Source: Colius striatus
Taxonomy: Eukaryota > Chordata > Aves > Coliiformes > Coliidae
Assembly (NCBI RefSeq): GCF_028858725.1
Contig: NC_084761.1
Coordinates: 92,529,971 to 92,593,970 of the forward strand
Direction of reading: 5' to 3'
DNA: 64,000 nucleotides
Of the stretch, positions 1 through 18,116 are shown one piece after another (position 1 is the stretch's first letter; the number at the start of each line of letters is the position of its first letter). A program made the translations under genes and the position numbers. The notes under the pieces were generated by a model. It saw only the letters and a list, made by a program, of their open reading frames with translations, made no database searches and was not told where the DNA came from.

Positions 1-441
1 ATGGAGATTGCACAAATGAGGCTCTAATTGACAATCAATTGTGATTAGGAGCAATAGAACATCTTTATAACACTCGCTTTAAACCGCCAACAAACAAAAG
101 CGCCGGGTGGGCTGGGGGGTCCCGTTGGGATAGGGCCCGGCCGTGACACCATCCACCCTCCCCAGCATCCCTGCTGCCCAGCGCTGCCTGCGAACAGGAG
201 GTGCCTCTGTTTTGGAGTGTTCCCTGGGGGACGTGGCTCCTTCTCCTCTAAGCAGCCACTGTGAATCCCCCCCAAATTCGTGCTGATTTGGCCGCTCTGG
301 CTCCCGCAGGCGTGGGGACCGTCCCTGCCCTGGCAGCCGGGCACTGAGATTTAATTACAATTAGGATAATTAGTATTTTTTTCTAAGACATATTGACCCA
401 GGGAGTATAAAATATCTCTGCCGTCGTCGAAAAAGGTGCAA

Positions 442-489
442 ACGCCAGCGACTACTGTAGTAAATTTGATGAAGCCAAATCGCTGGCGT
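442..489. repeat. Perfect 10-bp inverted repeat, 28-nt spacer
   Basis: ACGCCAGCGA at 442-451 is the exact reverse complement of TCGCTGGCGT at 480-489. The arms are GC-rich while the surroundings are AT-rich. It could be a hairpin or a pair of opposed protein-binding sites. No function can be assigned from sequence alone. Confidence 0.75.
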
Positions 490-708
490 CTTACCTAAAC
501 CCTCGTCTACTTTTCATAAATAATATCACAGAAGAAGAGGAAAACTTATCCGAAAGAGGCGAGACGGGAAAAGGCGAAGGGAGGGAAAGAGGAGCTGCTA
601 ACAAACAAACAGCAAACAAGCAGAGGGGTGGGCGTCTGTGTGGAAATGCGGGTGAATACTTGGCTCTGGTTGTGTGCTGGCGGCAGCCCCGCCGGTAAGG
701 TCAGGCAA

Positions 709-722
709 GGGGGGGGGGGGGG
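709..722 (+). repeat. Poly-G run (14 nt)
   Basis: This is an uninterrupted G homopolymer. Such tracts are prone to length error in sequencing and to slippage. Confidence 0.9.
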
Positions 723-1127
723 TGAGGTAATTACCTACACATGATCAGAGATTATACATACCATTTCAACCCAGGAGGTGATTTATAATTTAAAGATAAA
801 GCATAATAAAGTCATAAAAGAGAAAGGACACTGTTGTGGTGTCTGATTAAAATCTAAGGGCTGGTGTATAATATATGAGCGGGGGCTGCTGCGGGCTCCG
901 GCTCCGCGGGGCTCCCCTGGGCCCAGCCCGCTGATGGACTAATCATGTCCAAGCCCTACCAAAATTACAAGCTGATTGTTTTACCCATTATTTCTCCCAA
1001 CTTTTAATTTCTGCTTTCTAAAGGATCATTGCCCGCGGTAATTGCAAAGGACCTGTCCTTGTATGTGTCACCAGCCTCAAAGACAAAAAAATCTAATTTT
1101 CCTTTTATGCTTTCTCTATTTTCCTAC

Positions 1128-1180
1128 ACCCCCCTACTCTCTCTTCTTTTTTTTCCCCCTTTTTTTTCCCTTTATTCCCT
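1128..1180 (+). repeat. Polypyrimidine tract
   Basis: The stretch is almost pure C and T on the plus strand and contains runs of eight T. It is simple sequence with no coding signal. Confidence 0.7.
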
Positions 1181-2249
1181 GGCAGTTAATTCAAACTGAA
1201 TAGCGACTGGAGCCTCCAAAACAAGAATGAAATTGATATGATCAAAACACACATGGTTATATACGAAAGGGAAGGAAATTAGGCAGGGGAAGAAAATCAG
1301 GTTTAACAATTCACAGATAACTTTTATTCCTATCCCTTCACTTTCCATAATTAAAACCACTTTTAATAAGAGAATGGGTTTGGTCTGGTGAGTTTTTTTT
1401 TGAAAGTGGAAGTTAGGTCTGCTTATTGCTTTATGCTTGCATGGGAGGGAACAGATCTTTTCTCCCAGTTGCTCAGAATATATTGATCGTCGTGTTTTGT
1501 CTGGTGCCGTTTCAACGTGTTCATTTTCTTCCAACACTTTCCTGGCACTTGCGTTTGATATTTAATTTTAATTAATTGGCTAAGGGAGATAGATGGAAGT
1601 GGGGAGGGGGAGTGGAATAGATGTCCGTGAACACAAGCCCTCTCGAACCACCAAACCTCCGTCTACAATTTTCTCCTTTTGTTCTAATTTAATAAAATCA
1701 GGACGGAAGGGAAACAGGTGCTGGGGGATGATACCTCAGAGTCCCTCCGCCACACACACATAATCCCCTTTTGATCATCTAACTGTCCGACTAGAGATGA
1801 AAGATCTTAAGTTCCCATCTTCTGTGTATAATATCTTCTTTATATTGATCCCGCAATTATTTAAAAGAAAGCGTCATCTCCTCCCACTTCTCCAAATAAG
1901 GCTATTTAGATGCTTTCCAGATGAGTGGAGGTGTGCTGAAACCGAGCTGACAGCCAAGTATATCACAGCCAACACCATCCTTCACTCGCTCTCTCCCTCT
2001 CTACCCCCCTCCCCCCGGCACACACTTTCACAGCGCCTCTCCTCCAGTGATGAAGATTACAGACTATTATGGGCAAGGGATTAATTTGTAGCCAATTACA
2101 ATCCAGTGCTAAATATGAATGCATAAATAAGACATAGCCTTGCCTCTGTCTGTATGCGTGCAGGGGGAGGGGGGCGGGGGGCAGAAGCGCCTGGGCTGCC
2201 CGGTGAGGATGATGAGAAGGAAGAAGGAGCAGCTGAGTGGAGGTTCTGA

Positions 2250-7415
<5,166 letters not shown>

Positions 7416-7816
7416 GCCCGATGCCCCTTCCTCCTCCTCCTCACCCCCCGTCCCCCTGCGCCCCGCCGCCCCTCAGGGGCCGCCCGGACGGGCTCTTGCG
7501 GGGCCGGTGGCCGTGCGGCTTTGCCCTCCCTCCCGAAAGGTGAAACCGGCAACAGCCGGGCAGGGACACCGGGAGGAACAGGGTCTGCCAGGGACACCGC
7601 CGCCCCCCCAGCCGTCTGTCAGTTCCCGCGCCCGGCTGCAGCTCCCACCACCCTTTCTACTACCCTTTTATACGCGATATGTCCGGACTGCGCTTCTGAG
7701 GGGCAGAGGAGGAGGAGGGAAAACCTCTCTCTGCCGTGTACATATGAGTAGATGTAAATCTTCGTTACCTGTATTTTTATTTTCACCGTTCCCCGTTGCT
7801 ATGTGGGTTTGATTAT

Positions 7817-7845
7817 TTTATTATTATTATTATTATTGTTATTAT
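7817..7845 (+). repeat. (TTA)n microsatellite in the 3' UTR
   Basis: These are tandem TTA units with one GTT interruption near 7838. Confidence 0.85.
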
Positions 7846-8258
7846 TTTTGGCTTCGTTTTTATTCTAGTCTGGCCACTTGTAAAAGACTTCTAAAAAAAT
7901 TATTATATACCCGTTTGACTCTCAGGGTAAAACAGAGAACTATCGGTGCTGTCCCTCGGCATCTCTGAGGCAACGACGCGCCGCTCCCTCCCGTGACTTC
8001 ACAGTGACGACGGTTATTTTTTACCTACGTCATTCTTCAACGAAGGCCGAGCGTGGAGGAGCCGCCGCGGACGCGCGGGGAAGGGGCAGCGGGGAGCGGG
8101 AGACGGCTTTTTTACCTTCGTCGTTTCTGTATATTTCTGGTTGTTACGGAAAAAAAAAAAAAGAAGTTTTAACTTTATAATTAATGTATAAGTTATGGGA
8201 GTAACGAGCAAGAGATGATCTAGAAAGCACTTTGTTTGCTAAACACTTTAAATCAATC

Positions 8259-8264
8259 AATAAA
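8259..8264 (+). terminator. NKX1-1: Poly(A) signal AATAAA of NKX1-1
   Basis: A canonical AATAAA lies about 850 bp after the stop codon and is followed within 60 bp by a GT-rich stretch (GTGGTGAGT). Cleavage would fall near 8275-8285. This is inferred from position and consensus. Confidence 0.6.
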
Positions 8265-8603
8265 CTTTAAGGACGCGGCGGCTTGCCGTGGTGGTGAGTC
8301 CCTGCTTTTCGGATGGATTTTTGTGAGACAAGTTCCCTCTGGGAACAAGAGAACAGGTTCTCGTCCGGCCGATAAGACATTTGGGGGGGATGTCTTGCAT
8401 CATCCTTTTTTTCGTTTCGTTTACTCCGAGACCGTATTCCTTAGATGCAAACTTTATTCTTCTTGTACGATAGAGAGTATTTCCCTTCTTAGTTCCCTTG
8501 TTTGCATTGTCTTAATTGGCTTTGCCGATTCCTGTTGCGCAACATTAAGGACAACAAAAAAAACCCGCCTTTCTTATTTTCCTCATAGAGAACTCGAGAT
8601 CTC

Positions 8604-8714
8604 TCCTATGCGACCTGATCTAGGTTGACCTGCTTCTGCTTCTGCAGGGGGGTTGAACTAGATGATCTCTAAAGGTCCCTTCCAACCCTTACCATTCTAT
8701 GAGCCTATGATTCC
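8604..8714 (+). mobile_element. CR1 LINE, 3' end fragment
   Basis: It begins at the codons for the end of CR1 ORF2 (TGCGACCTGATCTAGG) and runs through the 3' UTR motif GGTCCCTTCCAACCC to a degraded ATTCTATG tail. It lies about 320 bp past the NKX1-1 poly(A) signal. Confidence 0.9.
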
Positions 8715-9149
8715 GCAGACCGGGATGTTTTGAATTTAGGTAAATGAAATAAATTGTCCCTTTCAGATTCCGCCAGTTTAAAAAGCGAAAGTGTTTTTTC
8801 CATCGCCTTTTCCCCCGAGTACTTTTAAACTGCTAGTAAAGTCACTTTTTTAATAATCATTCCTTTATTATATTTTTATCTTAATTTCCAAACAAAAGTC
8901 TAGAACCGCTTTGAGCACCCCGAGTTGGCTCCCGCTGGGACTTCACCTTCTAGCCCGATGCCCAAGGGATGCTTCTATCCCCGTTCCACACTCCCTGCAT
9001 GATCCCAAGTTCATTTCCACTAGCTTGGGTTTTTTGTTTGGGGGATGGGGTTTTTTTTTTCGGCTCGGAAATTTGACGACTGCCTCCCCAGGGACAATTT
9101 TAAGAAGCTAGCGTTTTCCCGAGCGATTTTAGGGGAGTAAAGAGAGGTG

Positions 9150-9460
9150 TTGAGAGGTGTTGCACCGGCATAGCTGCCCCCCGGCTTCAACTTGCCTTTC
9201 CCCTGGGGAAGACCCTGCAACCGCTCCCCGCTCCCGCAGCGCTGCTGTTGGAAATAAATACAACATTTCATTCCTCCAATAGGATTAAAATCTGCTGTCT
9301 CTGGTATTCCAGGAGCCGGCTCCGCGGTGCAGACCCCCGCAGGGATGGTATTTGCCGCAGCCCGGGTGAGTGCGGGAGCCCGGCAGCCTGCAGGGAGGAT
9401 GCGGGCTCTCCAGCACCTCCGGAGTATCCATCTCCGTTTATGCACAAGCGTCCAAGAGCC
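9150..9460. other. GC-rich island downstream of NKX1-1
   Basis: The sequence is GC- and CpG-enriched compared with both flanks. It includes a perfect-looking splice donor, G|GTGAGT, at 9365/9366. It could be the promoter or first exon of a non-coding RNA, or a regulatory island. The open frames inside have no recognisable domain. Confidence 0.35.
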
Positions 9461-12400
9461 AACAGCTTCGGACTAGATTCATTCACATTTGTGGAAATAA
9501 AAACTTTAACGATAAATGATGTTTGGATGAAAATTTTCAGGGGGAAGCATTACAAATAGTGCTTAACACAGCTTTTACTGGTAGGAGAAAAGCGGCTAAG
9601 CTGGGAAATGGACACTCAGGAGACTCCCACTCTGTAAAACTAACCCGTTGCTGACCAGGTTTGAGTGAATGCTACTAGCAAGTGAATTGTTAGCTGAGAT
9701 GGGGCACGACCCAGCTTAATTTAGAGATCATTCAAACCCTGTCTGCAGACTGGGAACTTCAAACAAAATTCCCCCCAGGTGGAAAAATAATTCAGCTTCA
9801 ACAAGGAGCTGCTCTGAGCTTTGGAGTAGCTGATTTTCCCACTCCAGGCCAGTTAGCATCCTGCCAGTGAAGCCTCTTCATCTGAATATTGTTTCTCACA
9901 GCTGCTGGATGAAGGAGTTGGTTAGCCTGAGATTCTTGGTCATTAAATTCCATTTAACAAGGATTCTCACATTTTACAGAGTGCTGAAAATAGAGCTGCA
10001 GGTATCTCTCTCAGCATAGTTTAGGAAGTTTATTGATAATCCTCGCTTGGGTGCCTCATCCAGACGTCTGATCTCACAGAAGTCATGAGCAAAATTGCAG
10101 AGCTTTAGCTCTAGCACATCTTCCCAGGTAAGCTGAGCTCACAGTGGTATAGGGCATGCTGTGCTTTTCAGTCCTAAGTCCCGGGATATTACTGTCTGTA
10201 TGTCCAGGCTGGGTGGTGTATCAGCATAATAAAAGCCAACTCTCCAACAATTCTCCCCGGACCACAGTTCTGGAGCTGGTTCATGGTGCTGGATCAGGCT
10301 GTCTGGTTACATAATTGCCAATGAGAAGCTCAGTGATATCAGGGTAGAGAAACCCCTTGGGCTGAAGGATCAGCACGCAGTGGGCTGAATGCTCTCAACC
10401 TGCCTGCATGTCCTCACTATCATCTGTGATCCTGCCTGTTGATACTCTGGCTCTCAAGAACAAAACAGGGCTTGATGCAGCAGTTTGAGGTTAGCATACT
10501 AGATAGTCATAAAAAGCCCCCAAAGCTCCCATGGTGACTCCCTAGAAAGGCCCAAAAGCTGAATCCCATACAGGATCTTCCTGATGTATCTATTACACTA
10601 CATCAATGGTCTGTGCTCCTGCACACGGGTTTTTGGAGGGATGCAGCTTGTTGTCAGTGAGTCATCAATGAGAAACAGAGGCCCTGGTACAGAGTGAGTC
10701 CAAGCTACCGACTGAAGGAAAGATGATTATGACACAAGCAGGAGGTGTTTGCTCTGCTTCCCAATTACTTTTTAAAATTACTTTATTATTCACTCATAAC
10801 ATTTTGTGTGAGGGGATTCAGGATGCTGAACATATTCAAGAGGATGCTTAGCAAAGTGTTTGCCAGAGGAAAACTTCTCATCTCAGATACACTGAGCTGC
10901 ACATTCAGAGTCTGTTTCACTATTTTCAAGTGATGCCTTTGGCACATACCAAAGAAGATCCAGGGCATCAGCATATTTTTGAATTAATTCCCATGAAGCC
11001 AATGTTAAATCCAAGGGTGCCAGCCTATATTAGTGAGTAAATGACTCAGAAATCCTTCGCATTTTATCATTGCTCACGGTGTGACTGAGCGAGGTAAAAA
11101 GAGAAGGAAACTGCATCCATTTTGCTTCACATATATAAACTTACAATGAACAAGTTTCAGGTTTTCGTGTTCGTTGAATAAACATCAGTGAAATGTCTTA
11201 AAGAGGAAATAACTAAAAAAAAAAGTACATAAATTCAGACAGATACATTCCACTGTGAAATATTTTCTGTTGCTGCTTACACATAACAGCCAATGATATG
11301 ATACTAAATCATTGAAAACCAGTGTTCTGTATCATCATCCCCCCAAATGATTTCTGGTGTTTTTTTCCAGTTGAGCAGGGAACACAGGTTTAGTGAGTTA
11401 CTTTTTTAAGATGAATTCTTAGGGTTTTTTCAAGTGTATTACAGACTCTGCTTCAGACTGAACCCACAGATATGTCAGGTGCTTCTATTCTTATACTACA
11501 GAAGCAAACTGCTAACAAGAAAGTTTTATCTGTTTGAACTGAAATCCACTTCCATCAGGATGTCTGCTTATTGCTGTTATATTGGCAAATACCCATTAAC
11601 TCCTGTATTAGATGTATAAAATTGTTCTGCTCAAAGATGGATGTATTTAAATACACAAAGGAACATTGTTTTATGTCTGGGCAGTTCTGGTCTTCAGGCT
11701 CTGTCTCAAAGAGTAAGCAAGCAAACATGGTTGTCATAGAGCCTTTCTTAAGTGCATGGGGGTTTATGATATGGGAAGATTTGCCAGAAATTACTGAGAG
11801 GTAAAAATCAAGGCACAGATCAGAGTGGACACTGACAAGGAAGGACATGGGCAAGTAAACAAATGGGATCCTGATCAGTTTGTCTCACAAAGTGAGTTTA
11901 CATAAACCTGGTGGAGTTTTTTACCCCTTCTTCTGCCCATACTGTTCTGTACCAGATACTCACAATATACATCTGTCCCAGGTGGACAGAATGATGGTTG
12001 TCACAGTGAAAATAACCCTTACAGTAAGAGAGCTCTTTCTTCTTCTCTGACTCCTCCTGTGGATTCATCTTACAGAATCAGCTTCAAAGTATCTCAGGAG
12101 TTTTATCACAGCATCAGAAAGCTGGAGCTGCTAAGTCTTCACTATCCATTCAGGAGAAATCCTGTGGAGGCTGGCAATCCTATGGATGCACCCAGAATCA
12201 ACAAGGGAACACCATGGACATGGAAGGCAACCCAGGGTCGGGACCTGAAAGCCTGAATGTGCAGGGTCAGGCACTGTCTGTATAGGATTCACTAATTCAG
12301 TCCCATTGCATGAAGAAGCCTCAGTGAGCTAAAGCTAACTAGCTAGCTCCACCCAAAGCACTGCACTTGATTTTAAAACACATCTTCTATAATTTCTTCT

Positions 12401-12567
12401 GTGTAATGTCAGAAAGCAGAAACATTTTACAATGTCAATAAAGGAGGGATGACACCATGGTAAAGGACTGCAAGACACGGAAATATTATGTGAAGTAAAG
12501 ATTTCACCCCCTTTCAACTGCTGCTTTTTATAGAGAAGAAAAATAAATCAACTAACCTCAGTGCTAA

Positions 12568-12651
12568 TTTTTTCTTTCTTTCTTCCTTTCCTTCTTTTTC
12601 TTACTCTCTCATTCCTTCCTTTTTATCCTTCTTCATAAACACACACACACA
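12568..12651 (+). repeat. Pyrimidine-rich tract ending in a short CA repeat
   Basis: Mixed TTTC and TTCC units run to about 12632, followed by (AC)n at 12639-12651. Confidence 0.8.
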
Positions 12652-12830
12652 TTACAAGAACCTGTCCCACAATTAAAGGCATTCATTCCTGTCTGTCCAC
12701 CCTTAACACAAGTAAGGTGACAAGCTTTATTTCCTCTGCCTTGGTCAGAGACTGCCCACAGCAAAGAGGAGGGCAGGAATAAAGCATTTGGATGAGCTGG
12801 TGGGACTTCCTCAGCTCCTTGTCTTGATCA

Positions 12831-12981
12831 GATGGGTTGTTGAATCTCATTCTCTGGAGACATTCAAATCCACCTGGACAAGTTCCTGTGTGACCTACTC
12901 TAGGTGGTCCTGCTCTGGCAGGGGGGTTGCACTGGATGAGCTTTCGAGGTCCCTTCCAACCCTTGAGAATCTGTGATTCTG
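12831..12981 (+). mobile_element. CR1 LINE, 3' end fragment (CTCTGGCAG-type subfamily)
   Basis: It contains the end of ORF2 (CACCTGGACAAGTTCCTGTG), the 3' UTR core with CTGCTCTGGCAGGGGGGTTG and an AATCTGTGATTCTG tail. The core differs from the CTGCTTCTGCAG type seen in most other copies here, so it belongs to another subfamily. Confidence 0.9.
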
Positions 12982-13329
12982 TTACCCAGAGGTGGCAGTA
13001 CCAAGCTGCAATCTCTATGATCTGTTACACAGTTTGAGATTTGCAATGAAGAATGCTCTTTGGGACATCATCCCTGTGCCTTGCAGTGATGGTTTCTGTC
13101 TTGCCTTGAGCATCTTGTGCCACATCTGCTTCAGCAGTGGAGAGAGTAAAGGCCTCACACACACATGTGAAAGCAACATCTAGTTTTCAGCCCCCTCAAC
13201 TGCCAAAAATATTACTGCAGAAGTTCAAATGTCTCCAAGTGCAATTTCCAAAGCAGCAGAATCATCTGTTACATTTCCATACACCTTTTACAGCACACGA
13301 GGATGAGAGTGGCCCCATAATGGCATTAT

Positions 13330-13510
13330 AAATACAGCAAATTAATGGTGGATGCAATGCCAACACCTTGTCATTATGCAAATTGGAATGTCGGCAGAAA
13401 TGGTTATTCAACAATCCCTTTCAAAGTAACCACAAGCCTAATGCTGCTCATTACATCTCAACTAATTAGCACCACATTTAAACAATTTTAATAAGCTTTT
13501 TCCTTAACCC
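13330..13510. promoter_or_regulatory. Candidate enhancer: octamer, SOX-like, TCF-like and homeodomain sites
   Basis: A perfect POU octamer ATGCAAAT lies at 13376-13383, AACAAT (SOX-like) at 13410-13415, CCTTTCAAAG (TCF/LEF-like) at about 13418-13427 and TAATTAG at 13463-13469. The cluster sits in an otherwise plain intergenic stretch about 5 kb past NKX1-1. The function is an inference. Confidence 0.35.
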
Positions 13511-16500
13511 CTTGACAGAGGGGATTCCTGAGGCTAATGCAAAAACCTACGAGCCCTTGGCATGAGTGCTGGGGTTTTTGCTCAGGGCGCTCACAGGCAG
13601 AAAAGCAAGGGGACAGCTACTCAAAAACCCAGTATTTAAGTTCCAGGCATTTAAGGATAGAAAAACAGATTGTGCTGGTGTAAAACCTAGTTCTGTTTGC
13701 CCAGCACAACCACTGCTGTGCCCTTCTTCCAGCACAGCAGAGTCTGCTCCCAGACCTTTAGTATAGACATTTAGGCCCTGTTCTACCCAGGCCTGGCTAT
13801 CAGGAGAGGCTCAATAAGGACATTAATTAACTTATTCCTCTACTAAATCAAACGTAAAGGAGAGGAATAAGAGGGAAAACATCAATTCAGAAACATGAGT
13901 AACTAGTATCTTTCTATCCCTTTCTTTTCCTTCAGGGGCAGTGTCTGACTCCCATAGCTGGAAGAGCAATAACTTTTTCTCAGGGGTCCCAATTTGTCCA
14001 GCTGCTAGTCACAGGCAGCTCTTACTCACATGTGTTTTCCAGGGGAAGTGCTAAGTTTTGAGATCTTTAGCATTTCTCTCAAATGAAGGGGCCACCAGTG
14101 CTGCTGGATGGGGAAGGTCCAAGCTGGTTTTGATCTAGGCTGCAGCTCTGAGGCCTCAGCCTGTCAGGGCTTCCCATCCTCTTTCTTAAATCTTAAAGTT
14201 TCTGTAGAGGATTTTGGAATAGAAAGGACCATCAGCACATTCATTTCAGAGGGATGCTCTTAGGGGTCTGAATGTACTAACAGGGTCTTATTTCTCTTGT
14301 TAGCCTTTCACCATCTTGCTCTGTAATCCCCACCCCACACCCTGCCAGGTGCTCTAGGTCTGCATGGGTATGGCACAGCTGCATTACCTTGGATAGAATC
14401 ACATCACCAGGGCCTCCACCCTGAGCCCTGCAGCTGGCAGCAGGGAACTGCATTTAGGTGTGTTCCTTGGCTGTATCCTGCTCAGCTTTGTACTTTATAA
14501 GCTCTTGTCCTAATCCTTCTCTGCTGACTTGGCTCTGGACCTGTCTTTTCTCTTAGTGGACTTTCAGGTAATGGCTGGCTACCTTTGTTATCACCACCAA
14601 GCTCAGTTCTTTTGTTTGAATGTTGTTAGAGGGTGTCTCTTGTCAGGAAGTCCACTGTCCTTTCCTGTTTTCACCTTCTGCTCCTGGCTCCTGGAGTCTC
14701 TGCCCTGTTTTTTTCTCCTGCCTTGTGATGGACTTTTCACTCTGCACTCCTAGTACTGAGCTTTCCTTGGGCATTGCTTGGTGCAGAACTCTCTTTTCAT
14801 GTTTCCAGATGTAAAATCAAGTGTTGTTTCTACCCAGTAGGATGTTGTTCATTGTTTTGCTCTTATTTAAAAGTAGCTGTCCCACTGCACCCTGAAATAG
14901 ACATATGGAGGAATTTCTGTCCAGCATTTATCAGAATAACACCATTCTCCCAGGCTTTGATGTCCAAAGGTTTTAAAGACTGATCATCTAGCTATGAGAG
15001 AGCTCTTTCCTGAATTCATGAAACTCAGGGGTGTTTTCAATGGTAGGTGTCTAGGGACTGAGGATCCAGAGCCAGTCCTTCTTTGTCCCATTCCAGGAAC
15101 CGTGTATTTTTCACCTTTTGTCTAGGCTCCTACATGAAGCGTGTTCAGCTCCGGTGTGGTTCAGTTTCAGTTCCCACGGCAGAAGGGAAGATGTGAGCCC
15201 TCTTCTTTAGCTTCTGAGCATTTAAGTCACCCATGACTCAGGCTGTTTCCTAAGCCAGGATGTGGGACTTGCCACCTCTTAGGCTGAGAAGGGACCTGGA
15301 ACTCCACCTCACCTGAATGTGTGCTCCAGCATTGTAGCAGTTACATGCCCTCTGATTGCCACTGCCTGTTAGAACAGAGGGTTTGTCACAGGTCTGAGGT
15401 CAGTGGGTGCTAGGCAAGGTGTGACAATACATGCCAAAGGAGCCTTCTCACTCATATAACTCTTTCCCTGTGTCTCCTTAGGCTTAAGTAAGAACTCTGG
15501 TCTAGGTGGGAAGGCTAGCATAGCTCACAGCTCATAGACCCTCAGGGACTCCCTTGGGCTGCACTTTTGGCCTTGGGCACCTGTCCCTTCCTAGGGCCAC
15601 AGTGTAGGAAGCCCCTCTCCATTCCCATTTGACTGTTCAGTCAGATTACACTGTGAAGGCACAACATTCCTCTATATGGTGCTGTCATTTCAAAAGGCAC
15701 AGCTTTAAGTGACCAATTTTCATCACTCAAGCACTGCTGTAACATCAGGCTGTCCTTACCCTGATGCATAACCTACAGAGATATTTATATCACTTCCATG
15801 ATTAAAACCATTAATATATTTAATAGTTTTAGCCACTGGCTAAGCTATCAAAAGCCAGGTCCCTGCAGGAGGGTCACAGCCCAATGGATGGCTGTCTCTG
15901 CTGAACTGTATGACACATGCTGAATGGAGGTTATTCTGTCTGGGCTCCTGAGTTTCAGTTCTTCAAGCTTCTGGCTAGTAGCTTCTTATCATTAGGATTA
16001 TCCTTATAACTCACTTTCACAGCCACTTTAAGTGGGTTTAACTTTTGTTTTCCACTAAATAAATATATTTGTTTTCTTATTTAGTAATGTCCACTTTGAA
16101 CTGACTGATCCCCTTCCCAACCTGCACAATAGTCTACATGGCATGATGCATTTTCCACACAGAATCTCTAACAAATCCTTTGTTTTGCTTCCAAAAAAAA
16201 AAACCCACTCAAATCCCCAAACCACACTCAAGCTCTAATAAATCTCTTAAACATGATTTCTAAGAGCTATTAAGGGTTACGGTTTTCTATTAGAAACCTT
16301 CAACCAGGCCTGGATTGTTAAAGCCAAGCCTCAAGTCAGTTTAGAGAAAATGAGATCATGTGGTATCATGCAAAAAAAAACAGTATGGACCCATCATCCT
16401 GCCTCAGGGACTTCAGAGGGAACGTGATGAAGGATTGTTTAGGGTTACTTTTTTAACAAGTCCCGTTCACAAACTCTATATCAAACTCATATCACCAAAT

Positions 16501-18035
16501 GCTTTGTATTAGAGGACCAGACTCTTCATTTCAATCTTAAACAGCAGTAAATTCCTACATGCTTAGTCTTTTCTTTCCAGGTTTTTACTTCCCAGATGCA
16601 ACTGTGTGATCAGGTAAGAATAACCACGGAGAAGTACCACTCAAGTAGCATGAGTTTTAAAAAGATGACTCAGATACATCAGCACAGCTCCCTTCAGCTC
16701 AGAGTTACCATGTCCTTTTAGACATACAGAATATTCAGCCCTTTGTTACAAGCATTCACATCAACAACACTCTAAGGGTCACATCTGGTGAGGTGTTTAG
16801 GTAGCTGGAAATCATGTCCAGGATCTCCGCTCAGTAGAAGCGTGTTACAGTACAATTGAAAAGGCATATGAGGGAGTTATACAGAAAAAACCCCACATAG
16901 CAGGCATTATGTGAATGATACTTGTATTTATTTTACCCTAGAAGCCCTGAGCACAGGAACAGAAAAGTTCCAGTAGAAACGTCACACAGTTTAGCAACAA
17001 AGATGTTTGAAAAGCTGGTGAGCTCAGACACCTCAAATTTAGGAACTGCTGTCAGTAAAGTGAGGCACAAAGAGGTGTGATATATCTAAAAAGCAGATTT
17101 GATTTATTCTGAACTTAAAAGGGTTTCTGTTTAATGAAGGTATGCTGGATCTTGGGACACAGGTGTCTTTTAAAAATGCCTCTTCCTCCAGCAGAGCTAC
17201 AGATAAAGCCAGGAAAAGGAGAAAGATCCCCAAATCCTCTCTATGTCTAGCCAGGTCTAACAAAATGCTTAAGTGACAAAATTCCAGACCTGCTGTGTGG
17301 AAAATATGCTGAGTTTCCCTTGTAGAGGAATCATTTGATTAAATGAGGTGATAATTAACATAGGAGGGGAAGGACAGGTTTCTCAAATGCTGGATGAGGG
17401 AAAGGTGCATGCTGTAAGAGGCCAGGCCAGCACAAAGGCAGTGCTATAGAGGATGTGTGTTCAACACACTCTGCTACAAAGTCAATGGCCTTGCTTGCTT
17501 CAAGGTAGAAAGAGGAAAAAACATCTATCCAACTGAGTGTATTCCTCACCTGACAAGAAAAGCTCTTGCAATAAACCAGAAGGAGAAGAGCTTTAACAAA
17601 GGTCATTGCTAACCTGGCCCAAGGCCCATGCACCTGTGTCTGAGTTGGCCATGTCCACATCACTCGCTGAGAAACCTTGACTCTACAGATTCTCTTTCTG
17701 CATGAAACAGATACTCTGGAAAACTACCTTTGTGCATGTATGTGTGTGTTTTAAAGAAACAAAAGCAGGGAGCACAAAGATCACGTGATAGGATCAGGTT
17801 TAACTGGTGGATGGGACACTTAGGCCCAGACATGAAGCTGCAGCTGGAAGCTGCTAGAATGATGTGAGTGAGCAGCCTGAGAAGGGAGCATTACTTAGCA
17901 GCACAGTTTCTTTTTCTCACAGATTTCTACCACTTGCCTTGCCACTCTTGCTCTTTGGGTGTTGCTTTTTTAAAACAAAATAGTAGTATTTTACTAAAGG
18001 CCAAAAATGAGAACTCCATGGGGAAAAGGCACCTA

Positions 18036-18116
18036 CTAGGTGACCCTGCTTCTGCAGGGGGGTTGGACTAGGTATCTCTAAAGGTCCTTTCCAACCCCTA
18101 CCATTCTATGATTCTA
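18036..18116 (+). mobile_element. CR1 LINE, short 3' UTR fragment
   Basis: Only the last 80 bp are present: CTAGGTGACCCTGCTTCTGC, the AAAGGTCC core and the ATTCTATGATTCTA tail. A small deletion has altered the usual GATGATCTC to GGTATCTC. Confidence 0.9.

Larger units (their letters stand above)
7416..8280 (+). other. NKX1-1: NKX1-1 3' UTR
   Basis: The sequence runs from the stop codon to just past the AATAAA signal at 8259-8264. It is GC-rich at first and AT-rich from about 7760, with a TTA repeat and several T runs. The end point is inferred from the poly(A) signal. Confidence 0.65.

Noticed and set aside
9020-9445. 141-residue minus-strand frame in the GC-rich island
   Set aside because: No domain is recognisable, it has mixed composition and no splice or start support; I report the island only as a composition feature.
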